Position numbers and translations under genes: made by a program. Shown here piece after piece: positions 15,666 through 24,394 of a stretch of DNA of 27,087 nucleotides (positions are counted from its first letter, which is position 1; each line of letters begins with the position of its first letter). The notes beneath the pieces were generated by a model. That model worked only from the letters and a program-made list of their open reading frames with translations, was not told the DNA's origin and did no database searches. Source of the DNA: Rubrobacter sp. (lineage in GTDB: Bacteria > Actinomycetota > Rubrobacteria > Rubrobacterales > Rubrobacteraceae); assembly GCA_016781635.1 (NCBI GenBank), contig JADDPY010000688.1, positions 1,607-28,693 on the forward strand. Direction: 5' to 3'.

Positions 15666-16927
15666 CCGAGGGCTCGTCCAACGGCAACCCGGGTAAGGGT
15701 TTCGCTTACGTGACAGGCACCGGGGCGGTGACGCCTCTCGGGGTCGGCACGGAGAACTTCTGGGACGCCGCGCTGCACGGCAAGAGCGGGATCGGACCGC
15801 TAACCCTCTTCGATTCCGCGCCGTACCCGTCGCACATCGCCGGTGAGTGCTCCGACTTCGACCCCGTCGACTTTATGGGGAAAAAGGATGCCCGCAGGAT
15901 GGACCGCTTCGCCCAGCTCGGGGTAGCGGCTGGCCTCCAGGCGGCCGAGGACGCCGGGCTCTCGGAGACGCTCCAGAAGACGCCCGAGCGGGTGGCGATC
16001 ATCATGGGTAGCGGCATCGGCGGGCTCGCGACCTGGGAGCGTGAGTACAAGATCCTGAACGAGAAGGGCCCCAACCGGGTCAGCCCGTTCCTCATCACCA
16101 TGATGGTCCCCAACATGACCGCCGGGCAGCTCGCGATCGCCCTCAAGGCCACGGGGCCGACGCAGTGCCCGGTCCTCGCGTGCGCCACGGGCGGGGAGGC
16201 CATCGCCGAGGGACTGGAGCTTATCCGGCGAGGTGACGCCGACGTCGTAATAGCCGGCGCCTCCGAAGCCCCGATCACGCCTCTCAGCATGGCGGGGTTC
16301 TGCGCGATACGGGCCATCTCGACGCGCAACGACGACCCCACCAGGGCGAGCCGGCCGTTCGACGCGGGACGGGACGGGTTCGTGATGAGCGAGGGGGCTG
16401 GGGTTGTGGTCCTCGAGAGCGTGGAGCACGCCGAGCGCCGCGGGGCCGAGCCGATCGCGCGTATCGCCGGCTACGGCCGCTCGACCGATGCTTACCACGT
16501 GACTGCGCCGGACATCGAGGGGCGCGGGGTGGAGCGGGCGATGAAGCTCGCGCTCGGGGACGCGGGGCTCTCGCCGGAGGACGTCGGGCACGTCAACGCG
16601 CACGCGACCTCTACCCCCACGGGCGACGGGCCGGAGACGAAGGCGGTCTCCCGTTACCTGCCCCACGCAGCCGTCTCGGCGACGAAGTCGATGACGGGTC
16701 ACCTCTTCGGTGCGGTCGGGGTGACGGAGGGGATCATGTGCGCCCTTGCCCTCAAGCACAAGATTCTGCCGCCGACGATCAACCTCGAAGAGATCGCCGA
16801 TGACTGCATGGAGCTCGACTACGTGCGCAACGAGGCCCGGGAGGTGCCGCACCTCAAGGCCGCCATCTCCAACTCGATGGGCTTCGGGGGCCACAACGTC
16901 GTCGTCGCGTTCACCGAGGTCGAGTAA
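15662..16927 (+). CDS. fabF: 3-oxoacyl-ACP synthase II (KAS II)
   Basis: FabF is the elongating condensing enzyme. The 421-residue protein has the Cys-His-His triad: Cys174 in [13 protein letters not shown], His314 in [12 protein letters not shown], His347 in [19 protein letters not shown] and the C-terminal [14 protein letters not shown] are also family marks. The start is GTG 15662 in a four-base overlap with acpP, consistent with coupling. The first dozen residues ([12 protein letters not shown]) are a short polar extension. With fabH, fabD, fabZ, fabG and acpP this covers all of the cycle except enoyl reduction. Confidence 0.96.
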   Translation: MTEGSSNGNPGKGFAYVTGTGAVTPLGVGTENFWDAALHGKSGIGPLTLFDSAPYPSHIAGECSDFDPVDFMGKKDARRMDRFAQLGVAAGLQAAEDAGLSETLQKTPERVAIIMGSGIGGLATWEREYKILNEKGPNRVSPFLITMMVPNMTAGQLAIALKATGPTQCPVLACATGGEAIAEGLELIRRGDADVVIAGASEAPITPLSMAGFCAIRAISTRNDDPTRASRPFDAGRDGFVMSEGAGVVVLESVEHAERRGAEPIARIAGYGRSTDAYHVTAPDIEGRGVERAMKLALGDAGLSPEDVGHVNAHATSTPTGDGPETKAVSRYLPHAAVSATKSMTGHLFGAVGVTEGIMCALALKHKILPPTINLEEIADDCMELDYVRNEAREVPHLKAAISNSMGFGGHNVVVAFTEVE

Positions 16928-16939
16928 AATGGACCGGTT

Positions 16940-17599
16940 ATGTCTCTAAGAGACTTGATCAACGTACTCCCCGAGCCCCTCCGCCAGCGCGCGCTCACTC
17001 ACCCGAGCGTCGCCGACCCGTACGACTCTAACGGTCGGCTCGAGTTTCTCGGCGACTCGGTGCTGAACAGCCGCGTCGCGGAGATGGTCTTCCACAGCTA
17101 CCCGGAGCTTCTGGAGGGCGACCTCACGCGCATCCGGGCGCACCTCGTGAGGAAGTCGTTTCTCGCCACCGTGGGCAGGAGTGAGGGCCTGGAGGAGAAC
17201 ATCGAGAGTTCGGTAATAAACGACTCCGTGATCGCCGACACGGTCGAGGCGATCATCGGTGCCGCTTACCTTATCGACAAGGACCTCGTATACAAGACCG
17301 TCGATGAGATCTTCAACCCGTCCGAGGTCGACACGGACGAGCTCCGGGACTGGAAAACCTTGCTGCAGGAGACGCTGCAGGCCGAGGGCCTCCGCCCGAC
17401 CTATAGGGTCAAGGCCAAACAGGGCCCACCGCACCGCCCGCACTTTATCTCCCTCGTCGCGGTCGACAGCCGAGAGGTGGGCTCAGGCGAGGGTGGTTCC
17501 ATCAAGGAGAGCGAGCAGGCCGCCGCCCGCGCAGCACTGGAGATGCTGGGCGTACGCCCCGTCCCGCGTTCAGCCGTCGAGGTACACGTAGGGGCGTAG
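16940..17599 (+). CDS. rnc: Ribonuclease III
   Basis: RNase III cuts double-stranded RNA, maturing rRNA precursors and some mRNAs. The 219-residue protein has the nuclease domain (RLEFLGDSVLNSRVAE, residues 33-48; IADTVEAIIGAAYLI for the second metal-binding pair) and a C-terminal double-stranded RNA binding domain (about 135-205; DWKTLLQETLQAEG to KESEQAAARAALEML). The signature normally reads NERLEFLGD; here it is NGRLEFLGD, so one conserved acidic residue is Gly32. No strong ribosome binding site precedes the ATG; TAAAAT at 16925-16930 is 9 bases upstream, so the leader may be very short. Confidence 0.94.
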   Translation: MSLRDLINVLPEPLRQRALTHPSVADPYDSNGRLEFLGDSVLNSRVAEMVFHSYPELLEGDLTRIRAHLVRKSFLATVGRSEGLEENIESSVINDSVIADTVEAIIGAAYLIDKDLVYKTVDEIFNPSEVDTDELRDWKTLLQETLQAEGLRPTYRVKAKQGPPHRPHFISLVAVDSREVGSGEGGSIKESEQAAARAALEMLGVRPVPRSAVEVHVGA

Positions 17600-17729
17600 C
17601 GCGCCTGCGCCACCTTCGGTTAAGGACCGAAAGGCGTCCTCCGCGTGGATTGCGAGGCGCACTTTCTCGATGCAGGCGCTTGTGTGCTCGGCCCGATCCC
17701 AAAGCGATCTTCTTTCTTCCACGAGTGGC

Positions 17730-17764
17730 TTACCAAGATGCCGCGGGACCGAGCATCTTGGTAA
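17730..17764. repeat. Perfect 12-bp inverted repeat in the rnc-smc gap
   Basis: TTACCAAGATGC at 17730-17741 pairs perfectly with GCATCTTGGTAA at 17753-17764 around an 11-base GC-rich loop. There is no T-run on either side, so it is not a classic intrinsic terminator. It is AT-richer than its surroundings, which makes chance less likely. It could be an operator, a structured RNA element, or a scar from a lost insertion. Confidence 0.7.
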
Positions 17765-17908
17765 CGTAGCACCCTCCGCCGCTCCACGATGCAGACGTCG
17801 CACGGTTACTGATTCCCGATAAGCTTACAAGTGTGTCGGCCTTAACACTGACTTTGGAAGCCGTTTTGCTGCGGTTTTCGGTGACTTCCCTTCTGGCGCC
17901 CTGCCGCG

Positions 17909-17914
17909 TAGAAT
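17909..17914 (+). promoter_or_regulatory. Candidate -10 element, leaderless arrangement, smc
   Basis: TAGAAT is followed by exactly 6 bases and the smc ATG at 17921, matching the spacing seen at 10020 and 10506. No ribosome binding site precedes smc, which fits a leaderless transcript. No convincing -35 is present. Confidence 0.45.
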
Positions 17915-17920
17915 GCGGCG

Positions 17921-20900
17921 ATGCTCTCGGCTATTTACGTGAAGGGGTTCAAGACGTTCGCCCGCCCGGTGCGTATGCCGCTTTCGGCGGGGATTACAGC
18001 GATCGTAGGTCCCAACGGGTCGGGGAAGAGCAATATTACCGACGCGATCCTCTTTGCTCTCGGGGAGGGTAGCCCGAGTATGTTGCGGGCGGGCTCCATG
18101 GACGACGTCGTCTTCTCGGGCTCGGAGTCGCTGCCAGCGGCGGGGGCGGCCGAGGTGACGCTGGTCTTGGATAACGAGGACGGGACGGTCTCGCTACCAT
18201 ACGGAGAAGTTTCGCTGACGCGCAGAATCTCGCGCGGCGGCGACACGGAGTACAGGATCAACGGCGGCCGAGCGCGTATGGCCGACGTGCGCGCCATCGC
18301 CGGGGAGGCCGGTATCGGACGCCACAGCATCTTGCGCCAGGGGGCAGTGGATGCGATCGTTTCAGGCGGCGCTCAGGCGTGCCGGACGGCGCTGGAGGAG
18401 GCGGCGGGCTTGGGCGTATTCCGTCGGCGGCGGCTCGCGGCGGGCCGAAAGCTCGACCAGACGGCCGCCCAACTGGAGAGCGGCCGGGCACTCGAAGCCG
18501 AGCTAGCCGAGCAGTTGCGGAATATAGAGCGAGAAGCAGTCGCCGCGCGCGAGTACAGGGAGCTTGAAGCCCGCTACCGTAAACTCTCGCTCGCGCACCT
18601 CTACGGGATTGCCACGCGCGGCCTCGACGGCTTGCGTTCGCGCCTCGCGGCGGCTGAGGCCGAGGCGGCCCGGCTAGCCGAGGAGGAGGGAGCCGCTCGC
18701 GAACAGGGGTGGCGCCTCGCCGAGAAAGAGGAGAGGCTGGAGGGCGAACTGCGGGAGGTGGAGCGCAGGATCGAGGGCTTGGAGAACGGTCTGGAGCGTC
18801 TGCGAATAAGCTCGTCGCGGGCGGAGCGGGCGACCTTCCGGGCGGAAGGTGCCCGTGACCTCGATGTCGATCGGCGCCGGCTGGTCGAGAGGATCGAGGG
18901 GGAGCTCGAGCGGGTGTCGACCGAGCTTGGGCGCCTGGAAGAGGGCGTGGGCGGCCTTGAAGAGGAGCACGCACGGGCGAAGGGGGATCTCGGGAGGTTG
19001 GAGGGTCTGATATCCCAGGGGAGGCGGGAAGGCTCGGCGGCGACGGCGCGACGGGTTGAGGCCGCGGCAAGCTTGAGGGCCTTGTGTGAGAGGCGGGACC
19101 GGGCAGCGAGTCGGCTCGGGGAGACCGAGGCGCTCGGCGACGAGGACCTGGCGCGCCTCGCGGCGGTCAGAGAAGCGTTAGAAGCCCGGCTATCCGAACC
19201 ACGAACGGCCCCATCGGTGGTGCTGGACCGCGTCAAGGAGCTGCGGGGCCTCCTGCGCGGGCGGATGGCGGACGCGGATAGGAGAAGGGGCGTTCTGGCG
19301 TCGCTCGTCGGGAGGACGGAGGCCGAGGTACGCGCGCTGAGGGTCACGGAAGACGGCGCGTACGGGAAGCGCTTGTACGAGGTCGTCCGGTCCCGTCCTG
19401 GATACGAGGTCGCCGTCGAGGCCGCGCTGGGGGATCTCGCGGGCGGGGTACTCGCGCCTTTGAGCGAGGGCATCCGGTTCCTCGCCGGCGAGCGGCCCTC
19501 CGAGCGCGTCGTCGTGCGGCTGGATGCGGGCGAGATGCCGGAGCAGGGCACGCCCCCCGGCAAGCCCCTCGCCGAGTGCGTCGAGGTGCTCGATCCTTCG
19601 TACGAAGAGGTCGCGGCCCGCCTGCTCGCCGGAATCTACGTCCTCGACGGAGCGGTGGAGCCGGGCTTGTCCGCTCCCGACAACGGACATGTCGCGGTTA
19701 CGCGGGAGGGACTGCGGCTTACGCGCACGAGCGCGAGCCGACCCGCGGAGGACGGCGAGTTCACTCGCGAGGCGCGCCTCGCGGGCGAAGAAGCCCGTCT
19801 GGATGCGTTAAAGAACCGTATGGGCGAGGAGCTCTACGATCTGCGAGAGCAGATCTCCTCCAATTCGCGTCGCCTGGATGGCCTGGGCTCCTGGGGTGAG
19901 GCGCTTCGCGCCCTCCTCTCCAGGACCGCGCGCGCCGGACGGTTGTTGACTTCCGAGGCGGACAGGAGGGCGAAGGGGGCAGAGCGCGCGCACAAGCTGC
20001 GCCTGGAGGCCGAGGCCGCGCTCGAAGGGACGGAGGGTGAGATCTCCGCCGCAGAAGCCGCCCTGCTCGAGGCGAGGGAGGCCGAGGAGTTAGCCGGGAG
20101 GGAGCTATCCGAGGCCCTGCGAGCCGTCGACCCCGCCTACGCCGCGACCCGCGAGGCGGCGGGTCGCCTCACCCGATCCCGTTCCGCCATTCGCGCGGCC
20201 CGCGACCGCCGCGCCAAGCTTACGAGGGAGCTCGGCCGGTTGAAGAAAGCTGCACCGGCCGGCCAGGCCGAACGTCGCAGGGAGACGGCGCGCCGGGCCG
20301 TCGAGGCTGGTTCTCGCCTCGATGCTGCAGGGCGCGAGAAGCTCGCCGCCGTCCGCCGGTTTCGTTCCGAGGTTGCCGCGCAACGGACGCGTGTCTCCGA
20401 GGAGCGGGCGGCGCTCTCGCGTACCACGGGGGATCTCGCCGGGGGGCTCGCCCGTGTACGCTCGGAGGTGGACGCCGTGCGTGGGGAGTTCGTTCGCGCG
20501 GAGGAGGCCGCCACCCACGCCGCGGCGGAGATCCTCGAGGAGTGGGGCGCTACGCTAGAGGTCGCGCGCGAGGAGGCCGAGGCCCTTACCGAACCCTCCG
20601 ACGCCGAGAGGGCCCGCCTTGCCCGCCGGCTCAAGCGCTTCGGGGATGTGAACCTGCTCGCCATCTCCCAGCAGGGGAATCTCAGCGAGCGCTACGAATT
20701 CGTTTCGGCGCAGCGCGCCGACGTGGAGGCCGCCGCCGGCGAGTTGGAGCACGTGATCCGCAAGCTCGACGGTGAGATGGAGACGCGCTTCACCTCGACC
20801 TTCGAGGACGTCCGTCGAGCCTTCGGGGAGATCGTGCCGCGCATGATGGACGGGGCGTCCGGGGAGCTCACGCTCTCGGAGGAGGGCGTCGAGGTCGGGC

Positions 20901-21241
20901 TGCGGCTCCGCAGGAAGGGGTGGAGGCCGCTCAGGGTGCTTTCCGGCGGGGAGAGATCCCTGCTAGCGCTATCCTTCCTTTTCAGCATTTTCCTCAGCCG
21001 TCCCACGCCTTCCGGGGACCGCTCGGGTGCGTTCTGCGTGCTGGACGAGGCGGAGGCCGCGCTCGACGACGTCAACCTGGCCCGATTTCTCTCTGTGGTA
21101 GACTCGTATAGGGAATCCGGGCAATTTTTGCTCGTGACACACCAGAAACGGACCATGGCGGCGGCCGACGTACTTTACGGGGTTACGCAAGACTCCTCGG
21201 GTGCCACAGTCGTCGTATCCAAGCGTTTAACGGGAGAATGA
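17921..21241 (+). CDS. smc: Chromosome segregation ATPase SMC
   Basis: The bacterial condensin subunit, which with ScpA and ScpB (not in this window) organises and segregates the chromosome. The 1106-residue protein has the N-terminal head with Walker A GPNGSGKSN (residues 30-38), a first coiled-coil arm (about 165-470), a hinge (about 480-600), a second arm, and the C-terminal head with signature LSGGERSLLALSFLF (about 1007) and Walker B FCVLDEAEAALDD (about 1036-1048). It is somewhat shorter than the usual 1150-1200 residues. The short extra stretch SGDRSG lies between signature and Walker B. The ATG at 17921 has no ribosome binding site. ftsY follows 9 bases after the stop. Confidence 0.95.
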   Translation: MLSAIYVKGFKTFARPVRMPLSAGITAIVGPNGSGKSNITDAILFALGEGSPSMLRAGSMDDVVFSGSESLPAAGAAEVTLVLDNEDGTVSLPYGEVSLTRRISRGGDTEYRINGGRARMADVRAIAGEAGIGRHSILRQGAVDAIVSGGAQACRTALEEAAGLGVFRRRRLAAGRKLDQTAAQLESGRALEAELAEQLRNIEREAVAAREYRELEARYRKLSLAHLYGIATRGLDGLRSRLAAAEAEAARLAEEEGAAREQGWRLAEKEERLEGELREVERRIEGLENGLERLRISSSRAERATFRAEGARDLDVDRRRLVERIEGELERVSTELGRLEEGVGGLEEEHARAKGDLGRLEGLISQGRREGSAATARRVEAAASLRALCERRDRAASRLGETEALGDEDLARLAAVREALEARLSEPRTAPSVVLDRVKELRGLLRGRMADADRRRGVLASLVGRTEAEVRALRVTEDGAYGKRLYEVVRSRPGYEVAVEAALGDLAGGVLAPLSEGIRFLAGERPSERVVVRLDAGEMPEQGTPPGKPLAECVEVLDPSYEEVAARLLAGIYVLDGAVEPGLSAPDNGHVAVTREGLRLTRTSASRPAEDGEFTREARLAGEEARLDALKNRMGEELYDLREQISSNSRRLDGLGSWGEALRALLSRTARAGRLLTSEADRRAKGAERAHKLRLEAEAALEGTEGEISAAEAALLEAREAEELAGRELSEALRAVDPAYAATREAAGRLTRSRSAIRAARDRRAKLTRELGRLKKAAPAGQAERRRETARRAVEAGSRLDAAGREKLAAVRRFRSEVAAQRTRVSEERAALSRTTGDLAGGLARVRSEVDAVRGEFVRAEEAATHAAAEILEEWGATLEVAREEAEALTEPSDAERARLARRLKRFGDVNLLAISQQGNLSERYEFVSAQRADVEAAAGELEHVIRKLDGEMETRFTSTFEDVRRAFGEIVPRMMDGASGELTLSEEGVEVGLRLRRKGWRPLRVLSGGERSLLALSFLFSIFLSRPTPSGDRSGAFCVLDEAEAALDDVNLARFLSVVDSYRESGQFLLVTHQKRTMAAADVLYGVTQDSSGATVVVSKRLTGE

Positions 21242-21250
21242 ATAGCTGCA

Positions 21251-22504
21251 ATGGGACGCTCATGGCGTAACTTTTTTAGAAGGAGTAAAGAACCGCCGGA
21301 AGAGACCTCTACCACAGCCGTCGAGGCGCCGGAAGAGGAGTCGCCGGAGGTAGAAGAACTCGCCGCTGAACCGACAAACGGTGCCGTTGAGACTCGGGAC
21401 GGTGTGGAGGAAGCACCCATCGTGGAGGAATCCACCGAAGATGTGGAGGCCCCCGTCGAGGATCTTCCGGTCGAGAGGGTCGAGGAGACCGTCGAGCCCG
21501 AGTCCAGGGAGCCCGAGCCCGTGCGGGCGCGGGAGACCGAAGACCTGGAGCCGACTTTCGTGGAGGGCATACCGGAGTACGAGGAGCCCGAAGAATCTCG
21601 CGGGTGGTTCGGACGCCTGCGCAATGGCCTGAGTAGGAGCCGGGAGTCGTTCGTTGGGCAGCTTAACGCGGCGGTCGCGGAGTTCAAGGATGCCGAGGAC
21701 GAGGAGTTCTGGGAGAGGATCGAGGAGATCCTCATAACCTCGGATGTCGGGGTGCCAACGACGGCGAAGCTCGTTTCGGAGCTCGAGCAAGAGGCGCTGG
21801 AGAAGAACATCACTAGCGGCAAGGAGCTTCGGGAACTCATAATCGAGCATGCCACGCGCATCCTGGGCGAACCCGTCGAGCTCGACATCTCGTACAAGCC
21901 GACGGTAATCCTTATGGTCGGGGTCAACGGGACGGGTAAGACCACGAACATCGGCAAGCTAGTCAGCTTCCTCCCCGGCAAGGCCATGCTCGCGGCGGGC
22001 GACACGTTCCGGGCGGCGGCGATCGAGCAGCTACAGTCCTGGGGTGAGAGGACCGGAGCGGAGGTTATCGCGCGCGAGCGGGGCTCGGACTCCGCTTCCG
22101 TGGCCCACGATGCGGTGGAGGCGGCGAAGGTAAGCGGTGCGGACGTACTACTCATCGACACCGCCGGCAGGCTTCACACCAAGACCAACCTGATGGCGGA
22201 GCTCGACAAGGTCAAGCGGGTTATCGAGCGTCAGTTGCCGGGGGCGCCGCACGAGGTTTTGTTGACGGTCGACGCGACCACCGGGCAAAACGGTCTCAGG
22301 CAGGCCAAGCTGTTTCACGAGGTAGCCGGGGTTACCGGTATAATCCTGACCAAGCTCGACGGGACGGCGAAGGGCGGCATCGCGCTCGCCATCGCAAACG
22401 AGGTCGGGGTGCCTATCAAGCTGATCTCGGTCGGCGAGCAGATCGGCGACCTGCACCCGTTCGAGGCCCGTGAGTTCGCGCAAGCACTATTTGGAGATTT
22501 ATAA
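21251..22504 (+). CDS. ftsY: Signal recognition particle receptor FtsY
   Basis: FtsY is the membrane-associated GTPase that docks SRP-ribosome complexes at the translocon. The 417-residue protein begins with a basic tip (MGRSWRNFFRRSK) that could contact membrane lipids, then a highly acidic, Glu/Pro/Val-rich A region to about residue 115, then the NG GTPase domain. GTPase motifs are GVNGTGKTTNIGKL (about 223), AAGDTFRAAAIEQL, LIDTAGRLHT (about 301) and TKLDGTAKGG (about 366). The TKLDG, DTAGR and TFRAAA boxes are all standard. It lies between smc and ffh with short gaps, as in Bacillus apart from the small ylxM gene, which is absent here. Confidence 0.95.
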   Translation: MGRSWRNFFRRSKEPPEETSTTAVEAPEEESPEVEELAAEPTNGAVETRDGVEEAPIVEESTEDVEAPVEDLPVERVEETVEPESREPEPVRARETEDLEPTFVEGIPEYEEPEESRGWFGRLRNGLSRSRESFVGQLNAAVAEFKDAEDEEFWERIEEILITSDVGVPTTAKLVSELEQEALEKNITSGKELRELIIEHATRILGEPVELDISYKPTVILMVGVNGTGKTTNIGKLVSFLPGKAMLAAGDTFRAAAIEQLQSWGERTGAEVIARERGSDSASVAHDAVEAAKVSGADVLLIDTAGRLHTKTNLMAELDKVKRVIERQLPGAPHEVLLTVDATTGQNGLRQAKLFHEVAGVTGIILTKLDGTAKGGIALAIANEVGVPIKLISVGEQIGDLHPFEAREFAQALFGDL

Positions 22505-22506
22505 GT

Positions 22507-23859
22507 ATGTTCGATACTTTAAGCGATAGGCTGGGTTCGGCCCTCGAAGGGGTTCGCGGTGGCGGCAACCTCACCGAGGACCAGGTAAAGAAAGTTACCC
22601 GTGAGATCCGCATGGCCCTCCTAGAGGCCGACGTAAACTACGGGGTAGTCAAGGAGTTCGTCGGCAACGTTCGCGACCGGGCGACGGGGGCGGAGGTTTC
22701 GAAGGCACTCTCCCCGGGGCAGCAGATCGTCAAGATCGTTAACGAAGAGCTCGCCAACCTCATGGGCGGCACTTCCAGCAAGCTCTCGTTCGCCTCGCGG
22801 CCCCCGACGGTCGTCATGCTCGCCGGCCTCAACGGCCACGGGAAGACGACGGCGGCCGGGAAGCTCGCGCTCTTCGCGCGCAAGCAGGGGAAGAACCCGT
22901 ACCTCGTCGCCTGCGACACGTACAGGCCCGCGGCCATAGAGCAGCTTCAGCAGATCGGGCGCGAGCTCGGCGTGCAGGTGTACACGGAGGGGACGGAGCC
23001 GACCCCCGAGGAGATCGCCGAGCGTGGCGTGAAGGCGGCGCGGGACGGCGGCTACGATTTCGTCATCGTGGATACGGCCGGTCGTCAGGTCGTGGATCAG
23101 GGTCTCATGGACGAGATCAAGCGGGTCCGCGGCGCGGTAAAGCCGCACTCGGTCCTGCTAGTCCTCGACGTGGTCACCGGCCAGAACGCCGTCGAGATCG
23201 CCCAGGTCTTCAAGGAGTACGTGGACTACGACGGGATGGTTCTGACGAAGCTCGACGGCGATGCTCGTGGAGGTGCCGCGCTCAGCGTCGTCTCCGTCAC
23301 GGATCGGCCGATAAAGTTCGCCTCAGAGGGCGAGAAGATGAGCGAGTTCGACTACTTCTACCCGGACCGCATGGCAGGGCGCATCCTCGGGATGGGCGAC
23401 GTCCTCACGCTAATCGAGAAGGCCGAAGGTCAGATGGACCAGCAGGAGGCCGAGGCCCAGAGCAAGAAGCTTTTGGCAGGGAAGTTCGACTTCGAGGACT
23501 TCCTCAAGCAGATGCAGATGATCAAAAAGATGGGGCCGATCTCGAGCCTCCTCGGCATGATTCCGGGCCTTAGCAAGCAGCTCCAGGGTGCCAAATTGGA
23601 AGATCTGGACGACAATGCGCTCGGCAGGGTGGAGGCGATGATAACCTCTATGACTGCACACGAGAGGCGCAACCCGAAGCTGTTGCAGAACCCGAGCCGG
23701 GCGCGTAGGATAGCTCGCGGCTCGGGGGCGACCCAGCAGGACGTGCAGAAGCTCGTCAAGCAGTTCGGTCAGATGCAGAAGATGATGAAGCAGATGGGCA
23801 AGGGCGGCGGTGCCGGGGGCGGTATGCCGAAGCGCATGCCCCGGATGCCCTTCAGGTAG
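22507..23859 (+). CDS. ffh: Signal recognition particle protein Ffh (SRP54)
   Basis: Ffh binds SRP RNA and signal sequences and pairs with FtsY through their GTPase domains. The 450-residue protein has an N domain (1-90), G domain with P-loop GLNGHGKTTAAGKLA (about 105-119), DTYRPAAIEQLQ, IVDTAGRQ (about 187) and TKLDGDARGG (about 248), and a methionine-rich M domain (about 310-435) ending in a Gly/Met/Arg-rich tail. The P-loop usually reads GLQGSGKT or GLQGAGKT; here Gln is Asn, as in FtsY, and the small residue is His. GGAG at 22493-22496 precedes the ATG by 10 bases. The SRP RNA gene is not in this window. Confidence 0.95.
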   Translation: MFDTLSDRLGSALEGVRGGGNLTEDQVKKVTREIRMALLEADVNYGVVKEFVGNVRDRATGAEVSKALSPGQQIVKIVNEELANLMGGTSSKLSFASRPPTVVMLAGLNGHGKTTAAGKLALFARKQGKNPYLVACDTYRPAAIEQLQQIGRELGVQVYTEGTEPTPEEIAERGVKAARDGGYDFVIVDTAGRQVVDQGLMDEIKRVRGAVKPHSVLLVLDVVTGQNAVEIAQVFKEYVDYDGMVLTKLDGDARGGAALSVVSVTDRPIKFASEGEKMSEFDYFYPDRMAGRILGMGDVLTLIEKAEGQMDQQEAEAQSKKLLAGKFDFEDFLKQMQMIKKMGPISSLLGMIPGLSKQLQGAKLEDLDDNALGRVEAMITSMTAHERRNPKLLQNPSRARRIARGSGATQQDVQKLVKQFGQMQKMMKQMGKGGGAGGGMPKRMPRMPFR

Positions 23860-23888
23860 TCGCAAAATAAACGAGAGGTGAGAAGAAA

Positions 23889-24131
23889 ATGGCGGTAAAG
23901 ATCAGACTGGCTCGTCACGGCTCGAAAAAGGCCCCCTTCTACAGGATAGTGGTGGCCGACGCGAGGAGCCCGCGTGACGGTGCGTTTATAGACAGGGTAG
24001 GCACGTACAACCCGAGGACCCAGCCCTCCGATATCAAGGTCGATGTGGAGAAGGCGAAGGAGTGGCTCGGGAAGGGCGCTCAGCCCACGGATCAGGTCCG
24101 CAAGCTCCTGAAGATCTCCGGAGCCCTCTAG
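23889..24131 (+). CDS. rpsP: 30S ribosomal protein bS16
   Basis: An 80-residue small-subunit protein with the S16 pattern [40 protein letters not shown] and [22 protein letters not shown] at 23875-23880, 8 bases before the ATG, is a good ribosome binding site. It begins the rpsP-khpA-rimM-trmD-rplS group, which joins ribosomal proteins to rRNA and tRNA maturation factors. Confidence 0.96.
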   Translation: MAVKIRLARHGSKKAPFYRIVVADARSPRDGAFIDRVGTYNPRTQPSDIKVDVEKAKEWLGKGAQPTDQVRKLLKISGAL

Positions 24132-24149
24132 GACCCCGGAGGTTTTCCC

Positions 24150-24389
24150 TTGCGCCAGCTCGAGAATCTGCTTCTCTTTCTCGCCCGCCAGCTCGTCGAT
24201 GAGCCCGATAAGGTAGAGGTGACGGGCAAGGAGACGGACTCACGCGTCGACCTGAGGCTGCGTGTCGCCGAGGGCGACGTCGGCAAGGTCATCGGTAAGG
24301 GCGGGCGGATCGTAAGGGCTATCCGCACGGTTATGAAGGCGGCCTCCGTCAAGGTGCAGAAGCGGGTGAATGTGGAGATTGCGGACTAG
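24150..24389 (+). CDS. khpA: KH-domain RNA-binding protein KhpA (YlqC)
   Basis: A 79-residue single KH domain protein. The GxxG RNA-binding loop is IGKGGR (residues about 48-53) in VAEGDVGKVIGKGGRIVRAI, and the N-terminal LENLLLFLARQLVDEPDKV matches YlqC. In Gram-positive bacteria KhpA pairs with KhpB and affects cell division and RNA levels. The start is TTG 24150 with GGAGG at 24138-24142 and 7 bases of spacing; no ATG is available nearby. Its place between rpsP and rimM is the conserved location. Confidence 0.94.
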   Translation: MRQLENLLLFLARQLVDEPDKVEVTGKETDSRVDLRLRVAEGDVGKVIGKGGRIVRAIRTVMKAASVKVQKRVNVEIAD

Positions 24390-24394
24390 CGGCC

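Larger units (their letters stand above)
17600..17920. other. 321-base gap between rnc and smc, no gene supported
   Basis: No convincing coding region is found on either strand. In several actinobacteria, by my recollection, mutM and sometimes acyP lie between rnc and smc; no trace of either is recognisable here. Contents: a weak 6-bp hairpin after rnc (TTCGGT/ACCGAA, 17615-17631, no T-run), a perfect 12-bp inverted repeat at 17730-17764, and a -10-like hexamer just before smc. The segment is less GC-rich at codon-like positions than its neighbours, consistent with non-coding DNA or an old remnant. Confidence 0.6.

Noticed and set aside
17570..17803. Minus-strand 77-codon frame in the rnc-smc gap
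   Set aside because: It overlaps the rnc end, contains the inverted repeat, lacks a recognisable motif, and its third codon positions are much less GC-rich than those of neighbouring genes. A decayed gene is possible but cannot be supported.
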